Part shown: piece by piece, positions 1 through 8,819 of the stretch
How the letters are laid out: each line of letters starts with the position of its first letter
How positions within the stretch are numbered: position 1 is the first letter of the stretch
DNA from: Bacteroidota bacterium
Lineage (GTDB): Bacteria > Bacteroidota > Bacteroidia > Bacteroidales > GCA-2748055
Length of the DNA stretch: 14,585 nucleotides
Assembly: GCA_024244665.1 (NCBI GenBank)
Contig: JAAEOI010000350.1
Location: 1-14,585, forward strand
Direction: 5' to 3'
Translations under genes and position numbers: made by a program
Notes under the pieces: generated by a model
Database searches by the model: none
The model's input: only the letters and a program-made list of their open reading frames with translations
Told to the model about the DNA's origin: nothing

Positions 1-1080
1 ATCAGGCACATCGACTTGATTTAGCAGGTGGTCTTTAATGCTTACCCCGTCAAAATTATGTTGTTTGGAAATGTCGATTCCTGCAATATCCATGACTGTA
101 GGCAAAAAATCCATTCCGACGATCAGCTCCTCAGATGTCCAGCCCGCCCTGATGTGGCCTGGCCACCAGGCAACGGCGGGAACGCGATGCCCTCCCTCAT
201 AATTGCTGAACTTGCTGCCGCGGTAAGGCCTGACATTCGGATTCATGTAAACCGCTCCGTTGTCAGAGAAGAAGAAGACAAATGTATTCTCTTCGAGGTC
301 AAGTATTCTGAGTGCATCAAGGATCTTGCCCACCCCCTTGTCCAGTTCCTCTAACATGATTTTGTATCTGGCCTGTGCCTGTTCACCCTCCAGCGGGATA
401 TCCCTTCCCTTGGTCCCTGGTGGGTCCGAAGGGATCTGGTAGTAGTTATGCACGGCCTGGTGAGAGACGTAAAGAAAGAACGGGTTCTCCTTGTTGCGTT
501 TAATGAAATCAACGGATTTGTCCGTAATGATATGGGTGGAATACCCTTCCTGTTTTTTGATTTCCGTGCCCTCCATCCAATCGCCATGACTCTGGTAGTC
601 GCATCCCCCTGGAAGAAACCCGACAAACTCGTCAAAACCATGGTGGATCGGATTGTATTTCGCTTCCGAGCCCAGGTGCCATTTGCCGAACAGTGCAGTC
701 CTGTACCCGCTTTCCCTCATAAGACGGGAAATCGTCAGTTCTGAGGCCTTCAGCCCCGGTGTGTCCAGGTGGCCTGCAATCACATCAACGATCCCCACGC
801 GCTGCTGGTAGCGGCCAATAAGGAATGCTGCACGTGTGGGACTGCACACCGAGCTATTGGAGTGGAAGTCTGTAAACCTGACACCCTCCCGGGCCATCTG
901 GTCGATATTGGGAGTATTGATCCATCCATCATAAAGACTCATATCACCACATCCCAGATCATCAGCAAGAATGACAATTACATTGGGCAGACCCTGGCTT
1001 GCCTTAACACTAAAGACTAATCCAGATATCACCATTAAAGACAGAGCCAATACGGCTTTGAGATTGTTGATTTTATTCAT
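1..1080 (-). CDS. S1-family sulfatase (arylsulfatase A-like), C-terminus beyond the window
   Basis: Secreted formylglycine-dependent sulfatase that should hydrolyse a sulfate ester on a glycan. The frame is open from the ATG at 1080 to base 1, giving 360 residues; family members are usually 450-500, so about 100 are missing off the left edge. Seen in the sequence: a signal peptide (residues 1-28), the metal-binding DD at 40-41, the modification motif CSPTR at 79-83 (Cys79 would become formylglycine), GKWHLG at 132-137, and FSDNG at 271-275 followed by RGSK at 287-290. The start overlaps the stop of the upstream glycosidase as ATGA (1077-1080), which fixes the start and suggests translational coupling. 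The signal peptide closely resembles that of the glycosidase. Family assignment is firm. Substrate and S1 subfamily cannot be told from sequence alone, but the neighbour suggests both enzymes act on the same sulfated sugar. Confidence 0.95.
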   Translation of the reverse strand, partial: MNKINNLKAVLALSLMVISGLVFSVKASQGLPNVIVILADDLGCGDMSLYDGWINTPNIDQMAREGVRFTDFHSNSSVCSPTRAAFLIGRYQQRVGIVDVIAGHLDTPGLKASELTISRLMRESGYRTALFGKWHLGSEAKYNPIHHGFDEFVGFLPGGCDYQSHGDWMEGTEIKKQEGYSTHIITDKSVDFIKRNKENPFFLYVSHQAVHNYYQIPSDPPGTKGRDIPLEGEQAQARYKIMLEELDKGVGKILDALRILDLEENTFVFFFSDNGAVYMNPNVRPYRGSKFSNYEGGHRVPAVAWWPGHIRAGWTSEELIVGMDFLPTVMDIAGIDISKQHNFDGVSIKDHLLNQVDVPD

Positions 1081-3548
1081 TCGTATATCAGTATCCAATT
1101 AACATCCGTATTGGTAGTGGCGGAAAGTGTCAGGCAGCTGAGGCCGGCTACCGGGTGAGGTTTTAGTTCAGACTCTCCGCCCTGGACATCTGATTTGATC
1201 ACCTTTGCTCCGTTGTCAGCGACAACGATCTTGAAAGGATCACCTTCAATGACATGGGCCGTACCGCTCAATGTCCTCGCTTCGGGATCCCAGTGCACAT
1301 TTTCAAGTTCAACCCAACCCTGAAGGAGATGACGGTTGGTGCTGAGCACCTGGGGATACGCTTGTGCCTTGCGAAGAGAGATCATGGCACAACAGTTCGG
1401 ACTCAGATCTCGTGAAAGGTCTGAAGTGCCGGTAAGCTTTCCTATGTATGTATCGGACCAAAACTCGTAGGCGTGATACTGCGAAGCCGGATCCAGACCA
1501 ATCGAGTTGTCCACCCGCTCGCCACTGATGGCTGTGGATACGACAGCCTTCTCCATTCCTGTATTGTAAAGGGTAATCTGGTGCCAGTCGGGTGTAAGTT
1601 CGAGGTCGTAGACCTGTGGGTCGCGTATGCCGGTAAAAGCATCCAGCGGACGTGCGGTCCAGGGCTCAACATAGTGTGGGTAGGTGCGCGAAACGTCGTA
1701 TGTGATCTCTGGCGTGAAGAGAGAGAACGAGGTGGAAAGATCGAGACGGCCACTGCTGAGAAAGACCGTCGTGAGCAGGGATTGGCGGATCTCATCCGAA
1801 AGATTGTGCAGGGCCTTGGTGTCTGAATAGTAGTTGAACACAGTCCTGTTTTTATACCAGCGCAGGCCACTTATGGAGGTCATGGCCGGTTCAAATCCGT
1901 TTGAATCCCACCATGTCCGCTGGGTATCAACTAATCCGGCTGTCACATCCAGGCAGGGTCGACTGGATTCACCCATGTTGCGCTCATCAATGTATGCATC
2001 CTCGCCCATTGCTTCACGCAACAACTCAAAAGCGCGGCGATAAGCGGCATTGGTGGTGGCATATCGGTCCTCAAAGCCACCCTCGGGACGCCAGGCAGTG
2101 GCAGGATAATCAACCTTCACTCCACGAATCCCATCCGCTCTCAACTTGCTCCAGGCCTTCAAAAAGTGCTCGGAAAAATCCTGGTCGGTATAGTCATAGG
2201 TCACGTATGGCTGATGGTGCGGATGTTTATGTTTATAGTCTGGCTTGTTCGGGATACGCTTGTCAACATCAGATATATCGTTGAACAACATGTAACCGGG
2301 ATATTGACGTGCAAAATCATCGGACGGCATGCCAAGTTGCATATAAATATAAGGAATTCCATTTCCGGCATTCATCGCTTTGCTCCACTTGGTAATCGAT
2401 TCGTAGGGCTCCACAAGGTGGTTGAACTTTCGCATGTGATCATCGTCCCACCAGCCCTGCTCGGTATCGAGATGGTATTTGTCAGGTTCCAGCCGGAGCG
2501 AGACTTTAGTATACCTGGTCAATCCGCATCTGTTGGCGTGCTCAAGCTCTCCGATCAGCTTCGCCGAGTTGTTGACAGAAGGTAAATTACTGATGTGGCT
2601 TACGCTCCAGCCGCAGAGCACAGGAAATTGATAGACATTTGGGTGTGCATTATTGGCCGTTCGCAACGCCAAACCGTAGCGTTCCAGGGCATTGAAAGGG
2701 TCACGTGTATAGACATCGATATAGAAATTATCCTCTGCCAGGTAGCTCTGATCTTCATCAACCAGGCGACCAATGGGGTCATCGGCGTAGAGAGAAGGCA
2801 CTCCCTCCTCCAAGGTCGCATAGGCTCCGAACTCCCTGTAAGTCAATCCACCCCAAACAGCAGTACGGCGTTGTCCTTCAACCAGGCCGGTCAACATCAG
2901 ACTATTGGCAGACCGGCGTGTGAGCCCCTTCTCGACCACTGTCGGGGTTCTGCCTGCTGCACCGTTAAGCGTCAGGGCCTGTTTCATATCCCTGCCGTCA
3001 AACAGTTGCCCGCCTCCCAGCGGCGTGCTTTCTCTCAGACGAAAGCTAAGATAGTTAGGCATTTTAACCCCGAAACCACACACCAGAGCAGGATTATTCT
3101 CATAGAGTGAATAGGTATAGATCATATAGGCGTATGCGCGATTGGGCCGCCCCCCGTAACCCAGCTCGTTGAAGTCTGCAACTTCCAGTGTGACACGTTT
3201 GCCAACCCCCAGGACATCCTTTATATCCTCGGCGTACATCTTAACAACGGTTCCGCGTTTTCCTCGTGGTAAACCAAACCTTGCATCCGATAATAATTGA
3301 TCGCCCAACTCTGCATCACGAATGGAGAAAGCACCCTCATTATCAAACGTGACTGAGATGATCCCGTTGCTCAACAGACCATCCGTGTAGGAAACCGGTG
3401 TGGTTGTTTCATTGGCATGGAAATTTTCCCGGTCAGCACTACACGGTACAATCCGGGAGTGTCTGTCACTTGCCGAAACACCAGAGGCGAATCCTGATAT
3501 CGCCACCAAGGCCAGAGCCAGTACTATTCTTAACCTGTTGATTCTCAT
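1077..3548 (-). CDS. large secreted glycoside hydrolase, probably clan GH-D (GH36-like)
   Basis: An 823-residue exported protein. Signal peptide 1-27 (basic start, hydrophobic core, cut probably after SAS). Residues about 50-290 look like the beta-sandwich that precedes the barrel in GH36/GH31/GH97-type enzymes. Residues about 305-640 look like a TIM barrel, with VLCGWS at 310-315, the strand GVKVDYPAT at 476-484 (Asp480 in the position of the clan GH-D nucleophile, as in KxDY/KxDF), and VDTQRTWWDSN at 540-550, where Asp541 or Asp548 could be the acid/base. Residues about 645-823 form a C-terminal beta domain. An alpha-galactosidase-like retaining glycosidase is the best guess, but I cannot place it in a numbered family and the substrate is unknown. 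It starts 28 bases after the WbsX remnant and overlaps the sulfatase as ATGA. Its G+C is visibly higher than most of the window (bases 2041-2100 hold 37 G/C of 60 by hand count). Confidence 0.8.
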   Translation of the reverse strand: MRINRLRIVLALALVAISGFASGVSASDRHSRIVPCSADRENFHANETTTPVSYTDGLLSNGIISVTFDNEGAFSIRDAELGDQLLSDARFGLPRGKRGTVVKMYAEDIKDVLGVGKRVTLEVADFNELGYGGRPNRAYAYMIYTYSLYENNPALVCGFGVKMPNYLSFRLRESTPLGGGQLFDGRDMKQALTLNGAAGRTPTVVEKGLTRRSANSLMLTGLVEGQRRTAVWGGLTYREFGAYATLEEGVPSLYADDPIGRLVDEDQSYLAEDNFYIDVYTRDPFNALERYGLALRTANNAHPNVYQFPVLCGWSVSHISNLPSVNNSAKLIGELEHANRCGLTRYTKVSLRLEPDKYHLDTEQGWWDDDHMRKFNHLVEPYESITKWSKAMNAGNGIPYIYMQLGMPSDDFARQYPGYMLFNDISDVDKRIPNKPDYKHKHPHHQPYVTYDYTDQDFSEHFLKAWSKLRADGIRGVKVDYPATAWRPEGGFEDRYATTNAAYRRAFELLREAMGEDAYIDERNMGESSRPCLDVTAGLVDTQRTWWDSNGFEPAMTSISGLRWYKNRTVFNYYSDTKALHNLSDEIRQSLLTTVFLSSGRLDLSTSFSLFTPEITYDVSRTYPHYVEPWTARPLDAFTGIRDPQVYDLELTPDWHQITLYNTGMEKAVVSTAISGERVDNSIGLDPASQYHAYEFWSDTYIGKLTGTSDLSRDLSPNCCAMISLRKAQAYPQVLSTNRHLLQGWVELENVHWDPEARTLSGTAHVIEGDPFKIVVADNGAKVIKSDVQGGESELKPHPVAGLSCLTLSATTNTDVNWILIYE

Positions 3549-3576
3549 TAAGTCTGCTTTTTATTCTCTTTTCTGT

Positions 3577-4159
3577 TTAATACTTATCATACCCGTTGTT
3601 CATCACCTTCTGAACAGCTTCTAGATAACTGAAGCCGTATTTCATGTCAGGGAGAAGATAACTCCCCTCAATCCATTCATTCCATGCAAAAATTGTGATC
3701 AGTTTTTGCTGTTCCGGGTGTTCATCACAATAATCTTTGGTTTTTTGTAAGAAAGATGAAAACGCCACGGGTGATTTATTTAAATGTACGATGTTTTCTT
3801 TTGCCTTGTCTGGGAAGCGCGGTGAATCCTCCCAGGCCTTCAATAAATTCATTGATCATGAATAGGGAGAATACCGGTTTCCCATCAATCTTATAGTAAT
3901 TCGGCCTACTAAAATATTGGCTGATAACCCTTTCAACAATTATTTCAAAGTTCTCCCACTCACCCGTACCATCAGGCCAGATCACATCACCAAGCCTTTT
4001 GTCATGATGACAGGAAGGCCATACATAGGCAGCCACATCGTATTCAGGTTTCGTTTTCTCATCTCTTTGTTCGTTGTTCACCGCTGCTTTAGGATTACAG
4101 GAGCTTAAAACACTAAAAAGAACTATACCTGTGAATAAAAACAAGAGCGTATTGTACAT
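3577..4159 (-). pseudogene. decayed WbsX / GH99-like lipoprotein gene, internally deleted and frameshifted
   Basis: Remnant of a WbsX-type protein (PF14307, GH99-like, normally about 350-400 residues). Two overlapping frames carry different ends. The first, 4159 to 3776, has a lipoprotein leader with lipobox LSSC, then the family N-terminus YDVAAYVWPSCHHD, GTGEWE, and then directly NYYKIDGKPVFSLF, which normally lies well over 100 residues further on. The second frame, 3852 to 3577, carries the family C-terminus: WEDSPRFP, TIFAWNEWIEGSYL, PDMKYGFSYLEAV. The middle of the barrel, with most of the active site, is gone. The join near 3950 keeps frame; the join near 3827-3838 does not, so no single product can contain both ends. 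Unless the read is wrong, the gene is dead. It is A+T rich (bases 3721-3780 hold 19 G/C of 60). It sits 31 bases after the peptidase gene, inside the minus-strand run. Confidence 0.85.
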
Positions 4160-4190
4160 TCTTATATCAATTGGTCTTTATGGTATTCAA

Positions 4191-7100
4191 CTAATAACTA
4201 ACTCCCGAAATCCACTTCCTGTAAAGGTATTCCTCAACTCCCTTTCTCTCCTTTTCGGATAGCCTGGAATTAAAAACCAGCACTTCGGTTAACTCACCCT
4301 CCCAGTGGCCATCAGTAATCTTAAAGGGATTATCGATTTGCTCTGAGAACTCATAGGTGGCAATATAGAAGCCCTTCGGCATGGATGCTGACTGTGGATC
4401 CACTCTCTCTGAGTTAATCCATACATTTCCATTTGTAGTAGATGAAGAGATATCATCGGCAAAAAGTTTCTCACCATAAGATCCAATTCCTATCAGGCTG
4501 TCAAGTTCTCTCCAGGGAGCGGTTCCTTCAGAGGAAAAATCACTCTCCTTTCTTACCATGATAATGGTCTGATAATGATTAATTGGTTTACTCAGTCCCT
4601 GGATCCATATGGTTTGCCAGCTCAGAACAGGTTTGCCATTCTGCTTATTCGGGAAATAATTGAAAAAATGAAAATGCATTTCACCTGCCTTGCTCTTCCC
4701 CCCGTTTGCGGACCCTCTTCTGAAAAGATTTCCGTCCGGGTCCCCGTCTGCATCAAGGTCGTTTGCGTCCAGCCACATCTGCAGCTCTGAACTCTTAATT
4801 TCGTCAGGAGATATGGTTTTATTGTTCCTTTTTACTTTTTCAGTGATCGCCACACCAAGCCTGTTCAGACTTCTGGCACCTGTTTTCAGGTCACAGGCTT
4901 CCACGTAGTAGTTCCCGGATTTATCAGGTTCAAACTCCCTGCCTTCACCCAGGGCTTCCTCCCTGCCGGTATAAGCTGATGAATAATTCAGCTTCATCTT
5001 GCTCTCCATATAACCCTGCTCCCAGATCTCCATATATCCATCCCTGATTATCCCATTCCAGGTGATATCAGCATCTTCGGTATTGAATTGATAATTATCA
5101 TTATAAATTATCTGCTCAGTTTTTTGATCCTTAATTGTAAGCTCCGAAGCAAACCGGCCATCCTGAGCTGTTTTAATTTCAAACTCAACCGGTAATTCAT
5201 TATCTCCATCACGGTAGACTTTAAGATAAATCCAGCTGCCAAAATCATTTTTCGAGGTATCCTTTATAAAGACTCCTCCCCGGTTTTCAACCACGGTAGC
5301 TACCGCTTTAAACTCATCACCATTGGCTTTTTTACCTGATCCGTAAAATTTACCATTTGGAAACTTAGGGACATAGTCGGGAATATCATTCTCATACCAG
5401 AAATAAGAATAGTTGTCTCCGGGATTTGATATAGAGACCTTTCCTTTTCCTGAATTTTTAAACTCCAGTTCGGTGACATAAAACCCCGGCACTTTTTCTA
5501 TCTCAAAATCCAACTCCTTTATAAAGCCCACTGAATCTGTGACTTTAACTGCATAGCCGCCAGGCACAAGGAAGTGCCTTGTGGGTATATCGGTTATTTT
5601 TCCATCAGACCAGGCGAATGAACAGGGGCTCTTTCCACCTTCAACTTTGATCCGTACAGCTCCGTTGTTATAACTTCCTGTGGAGGGAACGATCTCTGAC
5701 ACCGATAAACTGATAGTACCCGGTCCTATATTGACTTTCGTATCTGTCTCACTCTCCTTTTCATCGCCCAATGATTTGTGACCGGTCTGATGATCGGGTT
5801 TCACTGTCTGATCATTCTCATTCACCACCCATTTCACCGAGGCAACCGGGTAGTCAATGTAGGGTGGATCGGGCCGGACAAATTCCGACTCATCCACCAG
5901 CCTGCACTCTACCCTGTACTCTTTTTTATCTTCAAAGGTGATATCAATTTCTGATACATCTCCTGCAATTAGGTCTCCGTTAAGAAGCCAGGAGAGTTTT
6001 TGCGAACCGGATAGGTTAACTATTTGATCCACAGAAAAATGAACTTTGCCAGGTATCTCAACATCCAGATCCTTTCTCGCAGGGTATGTGGCATCAAAGG
6101 GATCAACCCACATATAGAGTCTGCACACGGTTCGCTGAACACATACGGGGCACAGTCCGTCCGGATCACCGGCAAAAGATCCTGCTCCCATAATACATCC
6201 CCTTGCGGTGGGCCTGTAGATATGGTGAAGCCTGTGGGTAGCTCCCTCAAATACACCAACTTTATCCATATTTTCAGGGGAATATGGAGTTGGAATCTCA
6301 GTCCCAGGCTCTATCCAGGCTCTCCATTTCACATCCTCAGCTAGATAATCCAGGGTAGTATTTGAGCCTTCGCCTCCCCTGCCCCAAACACCGTTTGAAG
6401 TATATTCGTCAGGCAGTCCCGGTGCTGTATGGGCAAATTCATGAATAAACGCCTCTGTTTCCCTGCCGGCGATCATTGCATTACCGGTTCTGGTCTCAAT
6501 ATTCCGGGCGGCTCCTCCGCCTCCATAGTCTGTATTCACCATTGCAAGGCATGATACCCACCCTTTTCCTTCCTTATTCCAGGGGAGAAACAATCGATCC
6601 CTTATCTCATCCAGGTCGACAGTGGTAAGACCCGTCTTCCAATTATAGGCAGGCATTCCGGGCCACCATATGGCATACAGATTGAAGAAATCGCGGTATT
6701 CCGGGTAGGGTTCAATTGCAAAGGTATCACCCGGGATAAAAGTTCTGAATGAGTGTTTTGCATCAGTGATAAACTCTTCCCGCAGCAGGGGTGTATTATA
6801 ACTGTCGGGCTTTCCCTCTACCCACCTGTTGATCGCACAGAAATTGATCCGGTTATCCTTATCGCCGGTCACCCTGATGGGGATAAGTTCGATTTCACCA
6901 TTGGCGAAAGCCCTGTCAATCTCCGGGATATATCTTGAATTTTCTGTGTTGGTTGATCTTCGGGTGGTGACTTCATAGATTCCGGTTGAAGGGGTCACCT
7001 CATCACTGGTACCCGCTCTTCTGACCCTTGCACAATAGCTGTATTTCGTTTCGGGTGTCAGCCCTGAGTTACTAAATTCATTTGAGCTCTGCCATTCGCT

Positions 7101-7316
7101 GCTGTATCCATCACCACCGACACATTCAAATCGGTACTCAAGCTGCCCCTGAATTTCAGGCACTTTTACGCTCATTTTCACCTCTGAACTAAATACAGAG
7201 TGAGGTTCACTGAACCATTCAAGCGGATCCTGGCCGATGTCTGAATACTGTCCATATAAATCACTACTACCTACACTGAAAAAACTAATAAGAAGTACTA
7301 TTTTCAATCTGCACAT
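4191..7316 (-). CDS. secreted multidomain M64-type zinc metallopeptidase (Fn3-like, M64, SprB-like, LamG-like)
   Basis: A 1041-residue exported protein. Signal peptide about 1-22, ending near YGQ. Residues about 55-120 look like a fibronectin type III or similar adhesion domain. Residues about 130-410 match the IgA-peptidase M64 family (PF09471): the zinc site and downstream signature HEFAHTAPGLPDEY at 292-305 is the classic HExxHxxxGLxDEY, with Glu293 as the catalytic base. Residues about 530-610 resemble an SprB repeat (GGKSPCSFAWSDG, then LVPGGYAVKVTDSVG). Residues about 845-1041 are a LamG/concanavalin-like module, opening with MWLDANDLDADGD and closing with GELTEVLVFNSRLSEKER and EYLYRKW. 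No type IX secretion C-terminal signal is evident. Expected role: cleavage of peptide bonds in an extracellular protein, perhaps a glycoprotein held by the accessory domains. It lies 33 bases after the IDS-like sulfatase, inside a run of glycan enzymes. Confidence 0.9.
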   Translation of the reverse strand: MCRLKIVLLISFFSVGSSDLYGQYSDIGQDPLEWFSEPHSVFSSEVKMSVKVPEIQGQLEYRFECVGGDGYSSEWQSSNEFSNSGLTPETKYSYCARVRRAGTSDEVTPSTGIYEVTTRRSTNTENSRYIPEIDRAFANGEIELIPIRVTGDKDNRINFCAINRWVEGKPDSYNTPLLREEFITDAKHSFRTFIPGDTFAIEPYPEYRDFFNLYAIWWPGMPAYNWKTGLTTVDLDEIRDRLFLPWNKEGKGWVSCLAMVNTDYGGGGAARNIETRTGNAMIAGRETEAFIHEFAHTAPGLPDEYTSNGVWGRGGEGSNTTLDYLAEDVKWRAWIEPGTEIPTPYSPENMDKVGVFEGATHRLHHIYRPTARGCIMGAGSFAGDPDGLCPVCVQRTVCRLYMWVDPFDATYPARKDLDVEIPGKVHFSVDQIVNLSGSQKLSWLLNGDLIAGDVSEIDITFEDKKEYRVECRLVDESEFVRPDPPYIDYPVASVKWVVNENDQTVKPDHQTGHKSLGDEKESETDTKVNIGPGTISLSVSEIVPSTGSYNNGAVRIKVEGGKSPCSFAWSDGKITDIPTRHFLVPGGYAVKVTDSVGFIKELDFEIEKVPGFYVTELEFKNSGKGKVSISNPGDNYSYFWYENDIPDYVPKFPNGKFYGSGKKANGDEFKAVATVVENRGGVFIKDTSKNDFGSWIYLKVYRDGDNELPVEFEIKTAQDGRFASELTIKDQKTEQIIYNDNYQFNTEDADITWNGIIRDGYMEIWEQGYMESKMKLNYSSAYTGREEALGEGREFEPDKSGNYYVEACDLKTGARSLNRLGVAITEKVKRNNKTISPDEIKSSELQMWLDANDLDADGDPDGNLFRRGSANGGKSKAGEMHFHFFNYFPNKQNGKPVLSWQTIWIQGLSKPINHYQTIIMVRKESDFSSEGTAPWRELDSLIGIGSYGEKLFADDISSSTTNGNVWINSERVDPQSASMPKGFYIATYEFSEQIDNPFKITDGHWEGELTEVLVFNSRLSEKERKGVEEYLYRKWISGVSY

Positions 7317-7349
7317 GATAATCTGTATTTATTAATTCTCATACAATTG

Positions 7350-8819
7350 CTATTCAAAGAGGCCGGTATTACCCCTATTCCACAACGTTGTTAATTCGTC
7401 CACAATATCCTGGTTCTCACCGGCAATATTGACTGCTTCATCTGCATCATTTTCATGATCGAACAGTTCTATCAGGGGTTCCTGTTCTCTGAGATACTTC
7501 GTAAACCGGTATCTGTCAGTCCTTACCGAGATTCCATTTCTGAAATAACCAAAAGCGACATCTTCCCAATCGGTATTATCCGGGTCTTTTATCAGTTTCA
7601 CAAGGGACCTTCCATCTGTTTGATGGGGCATCCCGATATTGCAAAGTTCAAGTATAGTCGGATATATATCAGCCGAACTGACTATTCTGTCGGAGACAAG
7701 ACCCTTGTGTCCGGGAACATTCATGATCAGTGTGCTTTTAAGAGCTTTCTCAAAAACAGTATGTTTCCCCCAAACGAGATGTTCACCAAGATGCCAGCCA
7801 TGATCCCCCCAGACCACAATAATGGTATTATCTGAAAGTCCCAGTCTGTCAAGTTCATTAATCAATTTGCCGATCTGAACATCTATATAACTTACACATG
7901 CATAATAGGCGTGTTTTATCTTACGGGCATATTCATCAGACAGAGGTTCTTCCAATGAAGCCTTCTCATCTCCCAGCCTGTAGCCGTTGAATTCGCCACT
8001 TGAATGCAGGCTGGCTTTATTCACATTCGCAGGCAAATAAGGATTTGAGGCAAGAGGGATATCATCCTCGTCGTATAAATCCCAGTATTTTTGAGGGGCA
8101 TTAAATGGTAAATGAGGTTTAAAAAAACCAACTGCCAGAAAAAAAGGTTCTTCCTTTGTGGCAAGCATGTTTAGTTTTTTCACGGCGAGCCTGGTCGTAA
8201 GACCATCAGGGTATCCTTCATCACTTACATCAGCCGCCTCGTAGGGCTTTACCATTCGCTTCCTGCCCTGTCTGTTTGAACCATCTGCATACCCAAAAAA
8301 CGCATTCCACGCGGTTCCCCATTTACCTGCATCAAATAACATTTCATCCCAGGAATATGGTAATTCCAGATCCTCCCCCACGGGCTCATTATACCCGTAC
8401 AGATAGCCATCCGGGTGGTGGCTGATCTTGCCTATTCCGACGGTATAGTAGCCATTTCTCCTCATATGATGTATAAAGGTTTCCGGAGCCTCTTCTTCCT
8501 CTTTTCCGGACAACCTGTTCATGGAAGCACCATTACCTGCATCAGACCTGTTTGAAGGCCACATCCCTGTCAATAAGGCGTTTCTGGATGCTCCGCAGGT
8601 GGGTACATTGACATAATGCCTTCTGAATAGAATGCCCTCATCTGCCAGATTATCCAGGTTGGGAGTCTTTATAATCTCATTGCCATAACATCCGGGCTCG
8701 TCCCTCAGGTCATCCACACATATAAATAATACATTGGGTTTTTCAAGCTCCGCTGAATGATCACATGCTGAAGAAAACGCCCATGAGGCGATAATCAGAA
8801 TTTTTACTGCAGATTTCAT
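7350..8819 (-). CDS. iduronate-2-sulfatase-like S1 sulfatase, probable lipoprotein
   Basis: Formylglycine sulfatase of the iduronate-2-sulfatase type. Positions are counted from the ATG at 8819: a short leader ending FSSAC makes Cys19 a possible lipid-anchor site; DD at 36-37 binds metal; CGASR at 75-79 is the modification site, with Ala in place of the usual Pro, still inside the C-x-(P/A)-x-R consensus. FKPHLPF at 233-239 and GDHGWHLGEH at 338-347, followed by WGKHTVFEKA, are characteristic of the IDS group. Length (489) is normal for it. Start choice: the frame is open to a TTG at 8840, and ATGs occur at 8825 and 8819; the lipoprotein leader fits MKSAVKILII from 8819 best. The lyase stop is at 8845-8847, so the two genes nearly touch. 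The name describes similarity; the true substrate (a 2-O-sulfated uronic acid or another sugar) is not shown by the sequence. Confidence 0.93.
   Translation of the reverse strand: MKSAVKILIIASWAFSSACDHSAELEKPNVLFICVDDLRDEPGCYGNEIIKTPNLDNLADEGILFRRHYVNVPTCGASRNALLTGMWPSNRSDAGNGASMNRLSGKEEEEAPETFIHHMRRNGYYTVGIGKISHHPDGYLYGYNEPVGEDLELPYSWDEMLFDAGKWGTAWNAFFGYADGSNRQGRKRMVKPYEAADVSDEGYPDGLTTRLAVKKLNMLATKEEPFFLAVGFFKPHLPFNAPQKYWDLYDEDDIPLASNPYLPANVNKASLHSSGEFNGYRLGDEKASLEEPLSDEYARKIKHAYYACVSYIDVQIGKLINELDRLGLSDNTIIVVWGDHGWHLGEHLVWGKHTVFEKALKSTLIMNVPGHKGLVSDRIVSSADIYPTILELCNIGMPHQTDGRSLVKLIKDPDNTDWEDVAFGYFRNGISVRTDRYRFTKYLREQEPLIELFDHENDADEAVNIAGENQDIVDELTTLWNRGNTGLFE

Noticed and set aside
28..1020. 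Plus-strand open frames opposite the first sulfatase, and a minus-strand 96-residue frame
   Set aside because: The sulfatase frame on the minus strand is continuous from 1080 to the edge with all catalytic motifs, so these are shadows.
1473..3110. Several open frames of 70-170 residues on the plus strand opposite the glycosidase
   Set aside because: They overlap a long gene with clear domains, show no family resemblance and have compositions expected of antisense shadows.
3577..3852. The 91-residue frame as an independent small gene
   Set aside because: Its content is the C-terminus of a WbsX-type protein, overlapping in another frame the remnant that holds the N-terminus; it is part of one broken gene.
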